DNA from: Pogostemon cablin
Taxonomy: Eukaryota; Streptophyta; Magnoliopsida; Lamiales; Lamiaceae
Direction: 5' to 3'
Length of the DNA stretch: 64,000 nt
Assembly (NCBI GenBank): GCA_023678885.1
Contig: CM042953.1
Coordinates: 4,530,518 to 4,594,517, forward strand
Below are positions 9,724 to 21,198 of this stretch, one piece after another. The translations under genes and the position numbers were made by a program. The stretch's first letter is position 1. The number at the start of each line of letters is the position of its first letter. A model generated the notes under the pieces. The model was not told where the DNA came from and searched no databases. It saw nothing but the letters and a program-made list of their open reading frames with translations.

Positions 9724-11657
9724 TGATGAGAGTGAAAATAAGCTTGTTTTAATATCCAATTTAACACCTTTTTGATTGATATTGTAGTCTTATATGAGCA
9801 CAAGTGTCTTATATTCGATATATGTGAGAATCATGTGCACTTGAGGTGTTTTATTATGTTTTAGGTGGAAAAAGGATGAAAAAGTGCAAAGTTGGAGAAA
9901 ATGTGCAATTTGTACAAGAATGCTGAAAATGCACATCCAACTTTCATAATTATTCTGCATTGTTGTGGAGCTCAAAACTGTTGGTGTAATATATGGTTAG
10001 AAAGCCACTGAAGAGAAGGTCGTTTTGGCATAAAGAACACCATCATTGAAGTCCGAACGAGGAAGTTATGAGCAAAGTGGTGACGCCGCGCGAGCTGTGC
10101 CGAACAGAATTGTAGTGCTACATTCCATGGCCTGTTACATATTCAATTCTTGGAGTTTTTATGATTTGTTTATATGGATAGAAAGCCAAGGAAGAGAGGA
10201 TCGCGTGAGCACAAAAATCACTTAATTCGGAGGTCGGATGTGAAAGTTATACGTGAAACAGAGAGACTGCGCAAATCGGTTCGACCTGTGGTTCGACCAA
10301 AGAGGGAGTGGTTCGACCTGTGCAAGAGGTCGAACCAAGTGCAGAATGTGTCCAGTAGCAGGGTTCGATCTCTGGTTTGACCTGTGGCTAGTGGTTCGAC
10401 CTGTTTGACAAGGTCGAACCTACGTGCGGGAACTTACCTTATCCAGATTTTCGAGGCCAAAACGCGTGTGATCACTTGAAAAGCCCATTCCAAGCCCTGG
10501 AGACGTGATTACAAGTATAAAAGGAGGCTCATGCAGTCAAGGAAGACGTCCAATCACCGAGGAGGAACACAACATACAACACCCCACAAGGGGAGATCAC
10601 CCCCCACCATCATTCTTTCCTCCATCCATCCATCACTTTGAAGATTTGTTTGTGGAATCAATAGGAGAATGAAGAGGAGGATTCAAGAGCGAGAAGGACG
10701 CGATGACGCCACATCAAGGGTTTATTCGTTTCCTAATTTATCTTGTATTTTTCGGACATCCGTGTAAGATCTATCCAACACCCATGTGTGTTTCCTACAA
10801 CACCATGGGCTAGAGCCTTTTTGGTAGAACTAGGGTTGTGAAGGTTTTATCTAGTTAATTGAACTCCCATGTGTATACTCCGTACAACACTACTTATGGT
10901 TTATTTTATATAAGATTGTGCCTTCTTAATCCATACTCATGGTCGTTTTGTTCATCATTAACTGTTATGTAGAGTCTGAATACATATCTTGGTTATTGAT
11001 TGAGTGCGTTCACTGCTGAGCAGGATTCCATGTTATGATTCTAAGTTAGGGGACTCTGAAGCTTCATTAGAACTATCTTATATGAATACTTATTAATTGA
11101 ATTGAATTCGGGTTAATAAGTAGGATAAAGAGGGTAATTTTATAGTACATATAAAGGGAGATCATATCGGGTTAGAGTACCAATCCTAGAGGGAAATAAT
11201 TGATACTGATAGTACCTAGAAAGGGGGGTAAAATTACGTCTCTTGCTCCAAGGTTATTCACACGTGTTACACGCATGTTTACTTGTGTCTATAGAGTAGA
11301 TATGCATGGTCTAGTGATGCGTCCATATTCCACAAGGTAGAGTCGGACATTGACACATGGAAGAGAAGTTAAGTAGTGAAACTGAATTATCCTAGAGCTA
11401 CCTATTCTCCTACTTGATCCACTTTCGTATTCTTCAAGTGATATTTATTTTATTTATTATTTTAATTACTTGTTTATTAGTTTAATCATTCTAAACCTCA
11501 AACTTAATTGCCAACTTGTCTTAATTAATTTAGATAATAATTAAAGTAATAATACGCCGTCCTTTGGGTTCGATATTCACTTGGTCGCTTGCTTAAGCTG
11601 CAATTGATATCCTTAATACTTGGGAATTAATTTTGCGTGCAAAGAAAATGCGCATCA
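9724..11657 (+). repeat. LTR 2 of the Athila-type element (1,934 bp)
   Basis: Starts TGATGAGAGTG and ends GCGCATCA, exactly the length of LTR 1. It has the same motif array (10279-10420) and TATA box (10516-10522). It is followed immediately by reverse-strand gag-protease sequence of a related element, so this is an insertion boundary. Confidence 0.95.
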
Positions 11658-11971
11658 ATGCTCTTGCACAATTGAGTCTCCATGGACATCTTCATTGCAT
11701 GATCAAGAGAGAAAACCACATCTACATTATCCATTCGCAGTCTAAGCTTCTCGGCTCTCAACTTCTTTGCTCTTTCCCACTTCTTCTCCATTGTAAGCTC
11801 AGTATTCTGCTCATGTAATGGTACTGGAGTAGCATCAACATCATGCGGAGCATTCAGCACAGAAATGGGTGCGTTCTGAGAGGATTCGACCTGGGTTCGA
11901 CCAGGGGTACTGGTCAAACCAGGTACATAGTGGTCGAACCAAGCTCCTGGAAGTCCATTCTCACTTTTCAA
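11658..11971 (-). pseudogene. Protease-region remnant with internal deletion (reverse element)
   Basis: On the minus strand the frame runs from the gag linker (EKKWERAKKLRAEK) directly into LRLRMDNVDVVFSLDHAMKM. In the forward copies these segments are separated by the whole protease core. The junction falls at similar GAAAAG / GGAAAG sequence, which suggests a microhomology-mediated deletion of roughly 600 bp. The frame is then cut by the forward element's LTR. Confidence 0.8.
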
Positions 11972-12490
11972 TTTGGGTTCGACCTGGGTTCGACCTGTTC
12001 AACAGGTCGAACCAGGCACGTAATGGTCAACCACTCTTCTGAAACTTGATTCTCTCTCTGATTATGTGATTCGACCTGGGTTCGACCTTGTGACCAGGTC
12101 AAACCACTTTCCCCCAAGTCGAATCTGCTCTCTGCATGGTCTTTGGCCTCCGGTTCGACCTGGATTCAACCAGTAGGTGTGGTCGAACCATGAGTGACGT
12201 GGTTGAACCGATGATGATCTGAAATAGAGTGTTTCGCTTGATGCGGTTCGACTAGGGTTCGACTTGGTATCCAGGTCGAACCAATAAGGTTGTGGTCGAA
12301 CCGGTCTTCTGGAAAAACAGAGTGCTCGGAATGGTCGGGTTCGACCAAGGTTCGACCTGTTAGCCAGGTCGAATCAGATGGAGCTTGGTCGAACCAATGT
12401 TGAGTCTTCTCCTGATCGTGTCCAGTGCTCCGATTCAACCTACCCTGCATGGTTCGACCTCTTGTGTTGGTCGAATCAGGGTCGAATCAG
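11880..12490 (-). repeat. Expanded GGTTCGACC motif array (reverse element gag spacer)
   Basis: This array has about twice the number of units of the forward copies. It alternates GGTTCGACCTG and CAGGTCGAACC blocks at roughly 90-bp spacing. On the minus strand it encodes units such as GSTWLTGRTLVEPDHSEHS and GSTWIPSRTLVEPHQAKHS. Confidence 0.85.
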
Positions 12491-13584
12491 GCTCTTTTGG
12501 TTTCAGATTTCGATTTCGGCTCCATCGTTCCTTCATACTGTGTTCCAGACCTAAACGTGATGGCTTTATCTTCCAATTTTTGTGTCAATTGATTCACGTT
12601 CGCGGTCATCTGCCCCATAATCAAAGTAAGCTCCTTCATCTGCTTAGATAAATCTGCATGATCAACATTCATTCTAGCTTCGATATGGTCAACCCTTGTA
12701 TCGTTCTCAGCCATATATCGATTGAAGGTATCTTCATCACTCTTCACTTCGTGCTGCTTCATACTAGGCCTCCTTAGTGTCAACTCTGTAATCTGCCTCT
12801 GCTGGAACTCTAGTAGCTTGTTGATGGTAGCTAGACTAGAGACGATCTCATCATCCCTATTCGGCTTCACCACTTGATGTTCAACCTGCGCTACCTCGCC
12901 AAGTACATATGATCCTCTATCTCTCTCTATTGGCCAGTCACGTGAATTCATAGAGATGTCTTCAAACAACTTTTCCACTTCAAGTGATGTCTTTGATAAC
13001 AGCGCTCCTCCTGATGATGCATCAATAAAAATACGCGACTCACATTCCAATCCATAGTAGAAGATGCTTATGTATTCAGCCTTCGGCATTCCATGCTGTG
13101 GACACCTCCTGAGCATGTCTTTAAACCTGTCCCACACCTCATAAAATTTCTCACCTTGATTCATAACAAATCGAGTTATCACTTGCTTCATTTTTAAGAT
13201 CCTTGAGGGTGGCATGTATCTCTCCAAGAACTTCTGCTGCAGTTGGTCCCATGTATTGCAATCGGCTGGATCAAGGGTCTCATACCAAGCTTCCGCCTTA
13301 TTAATTAAAGAGAACTTGAATAAGGTGATCCGTCTAGCATTATCATTCGCTCCACTGCCCTTTTGAGTGCTTACATAACCAAGAAATCTTCGGAGATGCT
13401 GATATGGATCTTCAAAACAACCTCCAGAATAGGGATTCTTCTCTACTATGTTAATAAGAGCGGGATTTATCTCAAAATCATCATCTTCCCCCCTTGCTCC
13501 TATCAACCCCATGTTGACATTCCCAAAGTTCGTGAAAATTTAACGAATGGAAATATTATCCGGATTCTGCCTTACTCCGGCCAT
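12487..13584 (-). pseudogene. gag of the reverse element, one early nonsense codon
   Basis: The ATG at 13584-13582 matches the gag start of the forward copy, but codon 15 is TAA where the forward copy has GAA. Downstream, 341 codons from 13512 are open without frameshift. They include the capsid domain (AWYETLDPADCNTWDQLQQKF) and a C-terminal region with IEARMNVDHADLSKQMKEL and QMTANVNQLTQKLEDKA. It is the least damaged gag of this family in the window and served as reference for locating frameshifts in the forward copy. Confidence 0.85.
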
Positions 13585-13745
13585 GTTCAGCTCAATGTGT
13601 TATTTGCTCCTTTCCTTCCTCTTCTTTTTTCAAGTGCACAAGTAACTCGGAAAAATTTAAGGTTAGATAGAAATAAATAATCACAAATAAAAGAAAAAAA
13701 ATATCTTAATCAAACTAGAAATAATAAAATCAATAATAACAGCCG

Positions 13746-13763
13746 TCCCCGGCAACGGCGACA
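13746..13763 (-). promoter_or_regulatory. Primer binding site of the reverse element
   Basis: On the minus strand the sequence reads TGTCGCCGTTGCCGGGGA, one base from the standard tRNA-Asp-type site, and lies six bases inside the LTR end. Confidence 0.8.
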
Positions 13764-13769
13764 AGAACT

Positions 13770-15746
13770 TGATGAGCGTTTTCTCAACACACAATTAATC
13801 CCCAAGTATGAAGGATATCAATTGTAGTCTCGAAAGGTGACCAAGTGAATATCGAACCCAAGGGACGGCGTATTATTAATTTAATTATTATCTAAATTAA
13901 TTAAGGCAAGGCAATAAGATTTGATGGATTTAATTAACAACTACTAAACAAATAATTAAAATAACAAATAAAATAAAGTACCACTCGAAGAATACGAAAG
14001 TGGATCAAGTAGGAGAATATGTAGCTCTAGGATAATCCAGTTTTACTCATTAACTTCCTTCCATGTGTTAATGTTTGACTCTGCCTTGTGGAATATGGAC
14101 GCATCACTAAACCATGGATATCTACTCTATAGACACAAGTAAACATGCATGTAACACATGTGAATAACCTCGGAGCAAGAGATATAATTTCACCCCCCCT
14201 TTCTAGGTACTATCAGTATCAATTATTTCCCCCTAGGATTGGTACTCTAACCCGATACCATCTCCCTTTATAGGTACTATAAAATTATCCTCTTTATCCT
14301 ACTTATTAACCCGAATTCAATTCAATTAATAAGTATTCATATAAGATAGTTCTAATAAGACTTCGGAATCCCTTCACTTAGAATTATAACTTAAAACCCT
14401 GCTCAACAGTGAACGCACTCAACAAATAACCATGTTATGTATTCAGACTCTACACAACGATTATTGATGCACAAAACGACTATGAGTATGGATTAAAAAG
14501 GCACAATCTTATATAAAATAAACCACAAGTAGTGTTGTACAGAGTATACACATGGAAGTTCAATTAACTAGATAAAACCTTCACAACCCTAGTTCTACCA
14601 AAAAGGCTCTAGCCCATGATGTTGCGAAGAACAATCATAGGTGTTGGATAGATCTTACCCGAATGTTCAGAAAATACAAGATAAATTAAGAAACGAATAA
14701 AATCCTAAATGTGGCATCATCACGTCCTTCTCGCTCTTGAATCCTCCTCTTGGTTCTCCTCTTGATTCTACAAATGAATCTTCAAAGTGATGGATGGATG
14801 GAGGAAAGAATGATGGTTGGGGGGTGATCCCCCCTTGTGGGGTGTTGTATGTTGTGGTCTCTCTTCTCCTCTCTTATTGTTGTGTTACTCTTTTGTGGCT
14901 TCATAGACCTCTTTTTATACTTGTAATCATGTCTCCTAGGCTTGGAATGGGCTTCCTTAATTATCCAACGCGTTTAGGCCTCGAAAATACGAATTTGGTA
15001 AGGTCCCGAAGAGCGGTTCGACCTCCCAAACAGGTCGAACCAAACAGGAGAGGTCGAACAATGGTCGAACCACCCTTCTGGATGTCCCAGGTACATGGTT
15101 CGACTAGCCAACAGGTCGAACCATGCATGTCGTGGTCAAACCAGCTATTTTTCCATTGGGTTCGACCTCGGTTCGACCTCAAGCAGGTCGAACCGATTTG
15201 CGCAGTCTCTCCGTTTTGCGTATAACTTTCACATCTGACCTCCGAATTGAGTGATTTTTGCACTCACGCGATCCTCTCTTCCTTAGCTTTCTATTCTTAT
15301 AAAGAAATTACAAAAACTCCAAGAATTGCATATGTAATAGGCCATGGAATGTAGCACTACAATTCTGTTCGGCATAGCTCGCGCGACGTCACCACTTTGC
15401 TCATAACTTCCTCGTTCGGACTTCAATGATGGTGTTCTTTACGCCAAAACGACATCTCTTCAGTGGCTTTCCAACCATATATCACACCAACAGTTTCGAG
15501 CTCCAAATCAATACAGAATAATTATGAAATTTGGATGTACGTTTTTAGCATTCTTGCACAAATTGCACCTTTTCTCCAACTTTGCACTTTTCATCCTTTT
15601 TCCACCTAAAACACAACAAAACACCTCAAGTGCACATAATTCTCACATATATCGAATATAAGACACTTGTGCTCATATAAGACTATAATATCAATCAAAA
15701 AGGTGTTAAATTGGATATTAAAACACGCTTATTTTCATTCTCATCA
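13770..15746 (-). repeat. LTR of the reverse element (1,977 bp)
   Basis: In plus coordinates it starts TGATGAGCG and ends CTCATCA. It carries the GGTTCGACC array at about 15013-15200 and a minus-strand TATA box at 14911-14917. The bases that follow (CATCA) are the candidate TSD on the outer side. Confidence 0.9.
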
Positions 15747-16214
15747 CATCACCTTCTTCTCTTCTCAACACTAATTTTTCAGATCAAAATCGAATCTTTT
15801 ACAGGCAAAAAGACCCAAACAAAGAGTTCTTCTTCTGCTCACCACCACCGAATTTTTCCGACTTGGATGTTGGTGAATGAGTCTTATCTTTGTACAGACG
15901 CCTGCAACATAGAGATTAGGGCGGAGTGAGAGGGTAGATCTGTATTAACATCAAAATAGAAACACTACAAAATAATAGAGAGAGAGAAAGAGAGGATCGA
16001 GATGCCTTCTTCTTCTACTTGCCACATCGCCAGACGGCTTGGATTCTGGAGGAGTAGCCGGCACGAAGATTAGGGTGGGGAGAGGAGGCAGTAGAGATTC
16101 TTTTGTTTGTTGATGTCATTCTCTGGAATGCTTGCGGGTTGGGATTTTTTTGTTTAATGATGACGATCACCGAAAGGATTGCATGATAGTGGTGGAGACT
16201 TAACTGTTATCGGT
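15747..16214. other. Flanking DNA, no gene recognised
   Basis: Pyrimidine-rich stretch (CTTCTTCTCTTCTC), a GA-rich run near 15978-15996 and no long frame. It is the left flank of the copia insertion and continues at 20891. The composition resembles a gene leader, but I could not assign one. Confidence 0.4.
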
Positions 16215-16219
16215 GGCGG

Positions 16220-16551
16220 TGTTGGAGTATGGAGCCTAAATTCTTTGGGCCCGTATTTCTTTTGGCCCAGTTGATCCTAATGGGCTTAGGATTAGGGCAA
16301 GTTATCTTGATCAAGAAGTTATCCATTGTGTTATCTTGATCAAGAAGTTATCCATTGTGTTATCTTCATCAAGAAGTTATCCATTATGTTATCTAGATCA
16401 AGATGTTTTCTCATTGTAGTTGACTTGTCCAACAAGGTAAGAAAAATCCTGGCTTGGCATCGCCCCCAGATGTAGTCGAAAGACGAACTGGGCAAACAAA
16501 TCTCGTGTTATTCGTGTCATCGTGTGCATGTGTGTGTCTAAATTCCTAACA
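16220..16551 (+). repeat. 5' LTR of the copia element
   Basis: 332 bp, TGTTGGAGTATGG to CCTAACA. It contains about 3.5 copies of a 29-bp tandem repeat at 16301-16405. Confidence 0.95.
16301..16405 (+). repeat. 29-bp tandem repeat inside the copia LTR
   Basis: Units beginning GTTATCTTGATCAAGAAG repeat about 3.5 times with few changes. The same block is at 20636-20740 in the 3' LTR. Its position in the presumptive U3 suggests promoter or enhancer repeats. Confidence 0.85.
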
Positions 16552-16553
16552 AC

Positions 16554-16565
16554 TGGTATCAGAGC
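16554..16565 (+). promoter_or_regulatory. Primer binding site (initiator Met tRNA)
   Basis: TGGTATCAGAGC two bases after the 5' LTR, the standard copia primer site. Confidence 0.9.
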
Positions 16566-16590
16566 CTCGGGTTCGAAGGAAGCAGTCACG

Positions 16591-19500
16591 ATGAGCGACG
16601 ATAAGATTTTAATCAAACAGTTTGACGGATCAAATTTCGGGTTCTGGAAGATGCAGATCGAGGATTATCTCTACGGCAAAGATCTGTAAGTGCCCTTAGA
16701 AGAGAAGGTGAAACACGAAAAGATGGATCTGAAGAAGTGGAATCTATTGAACAGAAAGGCGATGAGTGCAGTACGTTTATCGTTGTCCATGAACGTAGCC
16801 TACCACACAACTAAAGTCAAGTCCGCAAGGGAGATGCTGCAAATCCTGGAGGAGATGTACTAAAAGCCCACAACTGCGAACAAGGTTCATTTGATCAGAC
16901 GATTGTTCAACCTCAGAATGTCGGAGAGCACACTTGTGCAGCAACATCTGAACGAGTTCAACATGATCATTGGGCAGTTATGTTCAGTCGAAATCAAATT
17001 CACTGACGAGGTACTTGCTTTAGTTTTGTTATCTTCTTTGCTAGATAGTTGGGCTGCCACAGTAACTGCAGTTAGTGCTTCATTTACGAAAGATAAATTG
17101 AAGCTTGACGAAGTGAGAGATCTGATGATTAGCGAGGAGGTTCGCAGAAAATAGTCTGGATCTACTTTAGGGTCAGTGCTGAACACGGAGGATAGGGGCA
17201 GAATAAAGGGTAGGCAGAATCGTGGCAGATCAAAGTCCAGAGGAAAGAGTCAATCCAAGAAAGACAAAGACTCAATCCGGTGCTGGAATTGTGATGAGTT
17301 TGGTCACTACAGGAATCAGTGTACAACGCCCAAGAAAAACAAGAAGGGACAAAATGAGAAGAAGACAGCAAACGCAACCATAGATGATATTGGAGATGCG
17401 TTGGTCTTGAGTGTCAGTAGTCCGCTGGAATCATGGGTGTTGGATTCTGGAGCATCATTTCACTCATGCAGTGATGCTGAAATAATGGAGAACTATATGT
17501 CTGGTGAATTCGGACAAGTCTACCTTGCTGATGATGAGCCCTTGAAGATCGTGGGGAAAGGAGATGTTCGGATATCCACACCAACCAGATCGACATTAAA
17601 GCTGAATGGTGTTAGGCACATTCCAGGATTGAAAAGAAATTTGCTTTCAATTGGACAACTTGATGTAGAAGGATACTCAGTGAATTTTGGCAGCAATAGT
17701 TGGAAGATCAGTAAAGGAGTAATGATAGTAGCGCGAGGGAAGAAAGAGGGGACGTTGTATACTACAACTAACTCCAAGGACTACATTGATCTTGCAGGAG
17801 CTACGACCAATGTTGATTTGTGGCACTGTCGGCTGGGTCACATGAGCGAGAAAGGGATGAAGGTAATGTGTTCGAAAGGGAGACTTCCAGGGCTGAAATC
17901 TGTTGAAGTTGACCTATGCGAGGACTGTGTTTTCGGGAAACAGAGAAGAGTAACTTTCTCAAGAGGTGGCAGAACCTTGAAGGCAGAAAAGTTAGAGTTG
18001 GTGCATAGCGATCTATGGGGACCAGCGCCCACGAAGTCCCTTGGTGGTTCGGAGTACTACATGACCTTCATCGATGACTCCACTCGAAAGGTATGGGTTT
18101 ATTTTCTGAAAAATAAAATTGATGCATTTGATACTTTCAGGAAGTGGAAAGCCCTTGTAGAGAATGAAATAGGGCTGAAAGTAAAGTGTCTTCGTTCTGA
18201 CAATGGAGGTGAATATGAACTCCGTGAGTTCAAGGAATATTGTGCTGAGAATGAGATTCGCATGGAGAAGACCGTGAGAGGAACTCCCCAGCAGAATGGA
18301 GTGGCAGAACGGATGAACAGAACTTTGAATGAGCGAGCTAGATGCATGAGATTGAAGAGTGGACTGCCTAAGATGTTTTGGGCAGATGCAGTAAACACAG
18401 CAGCATACCTAATTAACAGAAGTCCATCAGTTCCGTTGGAAAATAGAATACCAGAGGAAGAATGGACAGGAAAAGAGGTAAATCTATCTTACTTGCGTGT
18501 CTTTGGTTGTGTTGCATATGCTCATATTAGTTCTAATGATAGAAGCAAGTTAGATGCTAAATCTGTTAAGTGTACGTTCATTGGTTATGGTGGTGATGAG
18601 TTCGGTTATAGACTCTAGGATGAGAACAACCGAAATATTATTCGCAGTAGAGATGTGGTTTTCAATGAACAGGTTATGTACAAGAACAGATTGGAGGCAT
18701 CAAATTCTGACAAGACTAATACCCAAGAAGTCGAGTTAGACATCTCAAACTCGAGTGGGAGCAAGGAGAGTCAGAATGAGGAAGAGGTTCTCATTGGAGA
18801 ACCAAGGACACCACTACCACCATTGGAGGATCCGTTGCAGAGACCAGCTAGAGAGCGACGTGCACCTGATAGGTATTCGCCCTCTAACTACTACTTGTTA
18901 CTTACTGATGGTGGTGAGCCTGAGTGTTATGCAGAGGCAGAGCAGAGTGAAGATAGACGAAAATGGAGAGGTGCTATGGATGATGAGTTAGCATCTCTTC
19001 TATTGAATGGCACTTGGGAACTTGTTGAGCTCCCAAAGGGTAAAAAGGCTTTGCACTGCAAGTGGGTCTACCGAATCAAGAATGAAGCTGATGGTAGCAG
19101 ACACTACAAAGCCCGGTTGGTTGTCAAGGGGTTTGAGCAGCGACATGATATTGACTATACTGATGTCTTTACTCCAGTTGTGAAACTGACCACTATTCGA
19201 ATGGCGTTGAGTATGGTAGCTGCAGAAAACTTGATGTTGCATCAGATGGATGTGAAGACGGCATTTCTCCATGGTGAATTGGTGGAAGAGTTATACATGA
19301 CACAGCCTAAGGGTTTCGTAGAGAAGGGAAATGAGCCACTTGTATGCAAATTAAAGAAAAGTTTGTATGGCCTAAAACAAGCCCCAAAGCAGTGGTATAA
19401 GAAGTTTGACAGCTTCATGATAGAGATTGATTACCATAGATGTCACGCTGATCATTGTTGCTACTACAAGAGGTTTGACAAAAGCTTCCTTATTCTCTTG

Positions 19501-20469
19501 CTATATGTTGATGATATGTTGATCATAGGAGTCGATGCAAGACAGGTATATAAGTTGAAGAAACAGTTGTCAGAACGGTTCTCCATGAAGGATCTTGGAG
19601 AGGCAAAACAGATTTTGGGCATGAGGATTGAACGTGATAAGGCAACGGGATATGTATATCTTTCGCAGGCGAGTTACATTCAGAAGGTCCTAGAAAGATT
19701 CAACATGTCAGAGTCGAAGCCTGTGAGTGTTCCACTGGGAAGTCAATTCAAACTTTCAAAGAAGGAATCACCAAAGAACAAGGAGGAGCGTGCACAAATG
19801 ATGAGTGTTCCATATGCTTCAGCAATTGGTAGCATCATGTATGCCATGGTGTGTACAAGACCAGATATTGCTCATGCAATGGGAGTAGTAAGCCGGTTCA
19901 TGAGTGATCTGGGCAAGCAACATTGGGAAGCAGTGAAGTGGGTCCTGTGATACTTGAGAGGTACCACATACAATGCTTTGTGTTTCAAAGGCAAGAGTGT
20001 GGCGCTGGTGGGTTATGTGGATGCAGACTTGGCATCTAATGACCTTGATGGGAGAAGAAGTACAACCGGGTATGTCTTTACTTATGGTGGTACTGCTATA
20101 TCTTGGACTTCTAAGTTGCAGAAGGTTGTTGCATTGTCCACCATGGAGGCAGAGTATATAGCTGTGACAGAGGCAAGTAAGGAGATGGTGTGGTTGCAGA
20201 ATTTCTTGGGGGAACTTGGGAAGGAGCATGAAAATAGTACTATTTTCAGTGATAGTCAAAGTGCTATATTTCTTGCAAAGAATCCGATATTTCACTCAAG
20301 AACAAAGCATGTTGAATTGAAGTATCACTACATCCGTCACCTTTTGGAGAAAAAGGTCTTACAGCTTATGAAGATCCTTGGAAATGAGAATCCAGCAGAT
20401 ATGTTTACTAAGGTGGTGACCTTAGAGAAATTGAAGCTATGCATAGCTTCAATTGGCCTTGGAACTTGA
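16591..20469 (+). pseudogene. copia gag-pol polyprotein with five in-frame stops
   Basis: One reading frame runs from ATG 16591 to 20469 with stops at about 16687 (TAA), 16861 (TAA), 17152 (TAG), 18616 (TAG) and 19948 (TGA), and no frameshift. Domains in order: gag; a zinc knuckle CWNCDEFGHYRNQC near 17281; protease WVLDSGASFHSC near 17434; the integrase HHCC region (LWHCRLGHM...CEDCVFGKQ) and core with LVHSDLWGP, LRSDNGGEY and GVAERMNRT; reverse transcriptase with MDVKTAFLHGEL and the catalytic LLYVDDMLIIG near 19498; and RNase H with GYVDADLAS and STMEAEYIA. All catalytic motifs are kept. Four of the five stops can arise by a single C-to-T or G-to-A change. Confidence 0.92.
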
Positions 20470-20554
20470 AGAAAAGGCTAGGTGATGCCAGGCGGATACG
20501 GGAGGAGAACTAGAAGATATGCTACATGGAGGATTTAGTCTTCAAGTGGAAGAT

Positions 20555-20885
20555 TGTTGGAATATGGAGCCTAAATTCTTTGGGCCCATATTTCTTTTGG
20601 CCCAGTTGATCCTAATGGGCTTAGGATTAGGGCAAGTTATCTTGATCAAGAAGTTATCTATTGTGTTATCTTGATCAAGACGTTATCCATTGTGTTATCT
20701 TGATCAAGAAGTTATCCATTGTGTTATCTAGATCAAGATGTTTTTTTATTGTAGTTGACTTGTCCAACAAGGTAAGAAAAATCCTGGCTTGGCATCACCC
20801 CAGATGTAGTCGAAAGACGAACTGTGTAAACAAATCTCGTGTTATTCGTGTCATCGTGTGCGTGTGTGTGTCTAAATTCCTAACA
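20555..20885 (+). repeat. 3' LTR of the copia element
   Basis: 331 bp, TGTTGGAATATGG to CCTAACA, followed by the TSD GGCGG at 20886-20890. Confidence 0.95.
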
Positions 20886-20890
20886 GGCGG

Positions 20891-21167
20891 AAATTGAGAG
20901 AGCAGGAAGGAGAGAGGGATGGGATTAGGGGTAGAGAGAGAAGTTTGGATGAATCTGTGCTTTGCTTCTTTGTGTTATATTTTTTTCCTTAAATCTATTA
21001 AAATTTGTAAATGAGCCCTTACAATGCATTAAAACAACAAAATGAGCACCGAATTTTTAATTAAGTGAGAATTTTTTATTTCAAAATTATGAGAATATGC
21101 CACCTCAACCTTGAATTAATATGGTGCTGCCACATCATCAAAACTTCATCCTCCTTTATTATACTAA

Positions 21168-21198
<31 letters not shown>

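Larger units (their letters stand above)
3222..11657 (+). mobile_element. Complete LTR-internal-LTR unit, non-autonomous Athila-type Ty3/gypsy element (8,436 bp)
   Basis: Two 1,934-bp LTRs (3222-5155 and 9724-11657) flank a 4,568-bp internal region with primer site, disrupted gag, protease-like frame, non-coding 3' half and polypurine tract. No reverse transcriptase, RNase H or integrase motif was found, so movement would require enzymes from a full-length relative. The right end is inserted in a reverse-strand member of the same family; the bases after the right LTR are ATGCT, the candidate TSD whose partner should lie left of the window. The unit is the second member of a tandem array with the partial unit at 1-3221. 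Confidence 0.9.
11658..15746 (-). mobile_element. Reverse-strand Athila-type element, truncated in the window by the forward insertion
   Basis: On the minus strand the order is LTR (15746-13770), primer site, gag, motif array and a protease remnant, ending abruptly at the LTR boundary 11657/11658. The remaining 3' part and second LTR should lie left of the window beyond the forward tandem array. It is a distinct family member: its LTR is 1,977 bp, its motif arrays are longer, and most of its protease domain is deleted. Confidence 0.85.
16220..20885 (+). mobile_element. Complete Ty1/copia retrotransposon (4,666 bp), Tork-like
   Basis: LTRs of 332 and 331 bp (TGTTGG...CCTAACA) bound the element, and GGCGG is duplicated exactly at 16215-16219 and 20886-20890. 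The primer site TGGTATCAGAGC (initiator Met tRNA) follows the 5' LTR and the purine tract CAAGTGGAAGAT precedes the 3' LTR. Order of domains is gag, protease, integrase, reverse transcriptase, RNase H, as in copia. I counted about 12 substitutions and one indel between the LTRs, near 96% identity. The Tork placement rests on the general look of the RNase H and LTR ends and is moderate. Confidence 0.95.

Noticed and set aside
1..15746. Possible integrated plant pararetrovirus instead of a gypsy element
   Set aside because: True LTRs, tRNA-Asp-type primer site and Athila gag/protease are present; no movement or coat-protein features were seen.
17414..18398. Minus-strand frames opposite copia pol
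   Set aside because: Shadow frames of the long plus-strand polyprotein.
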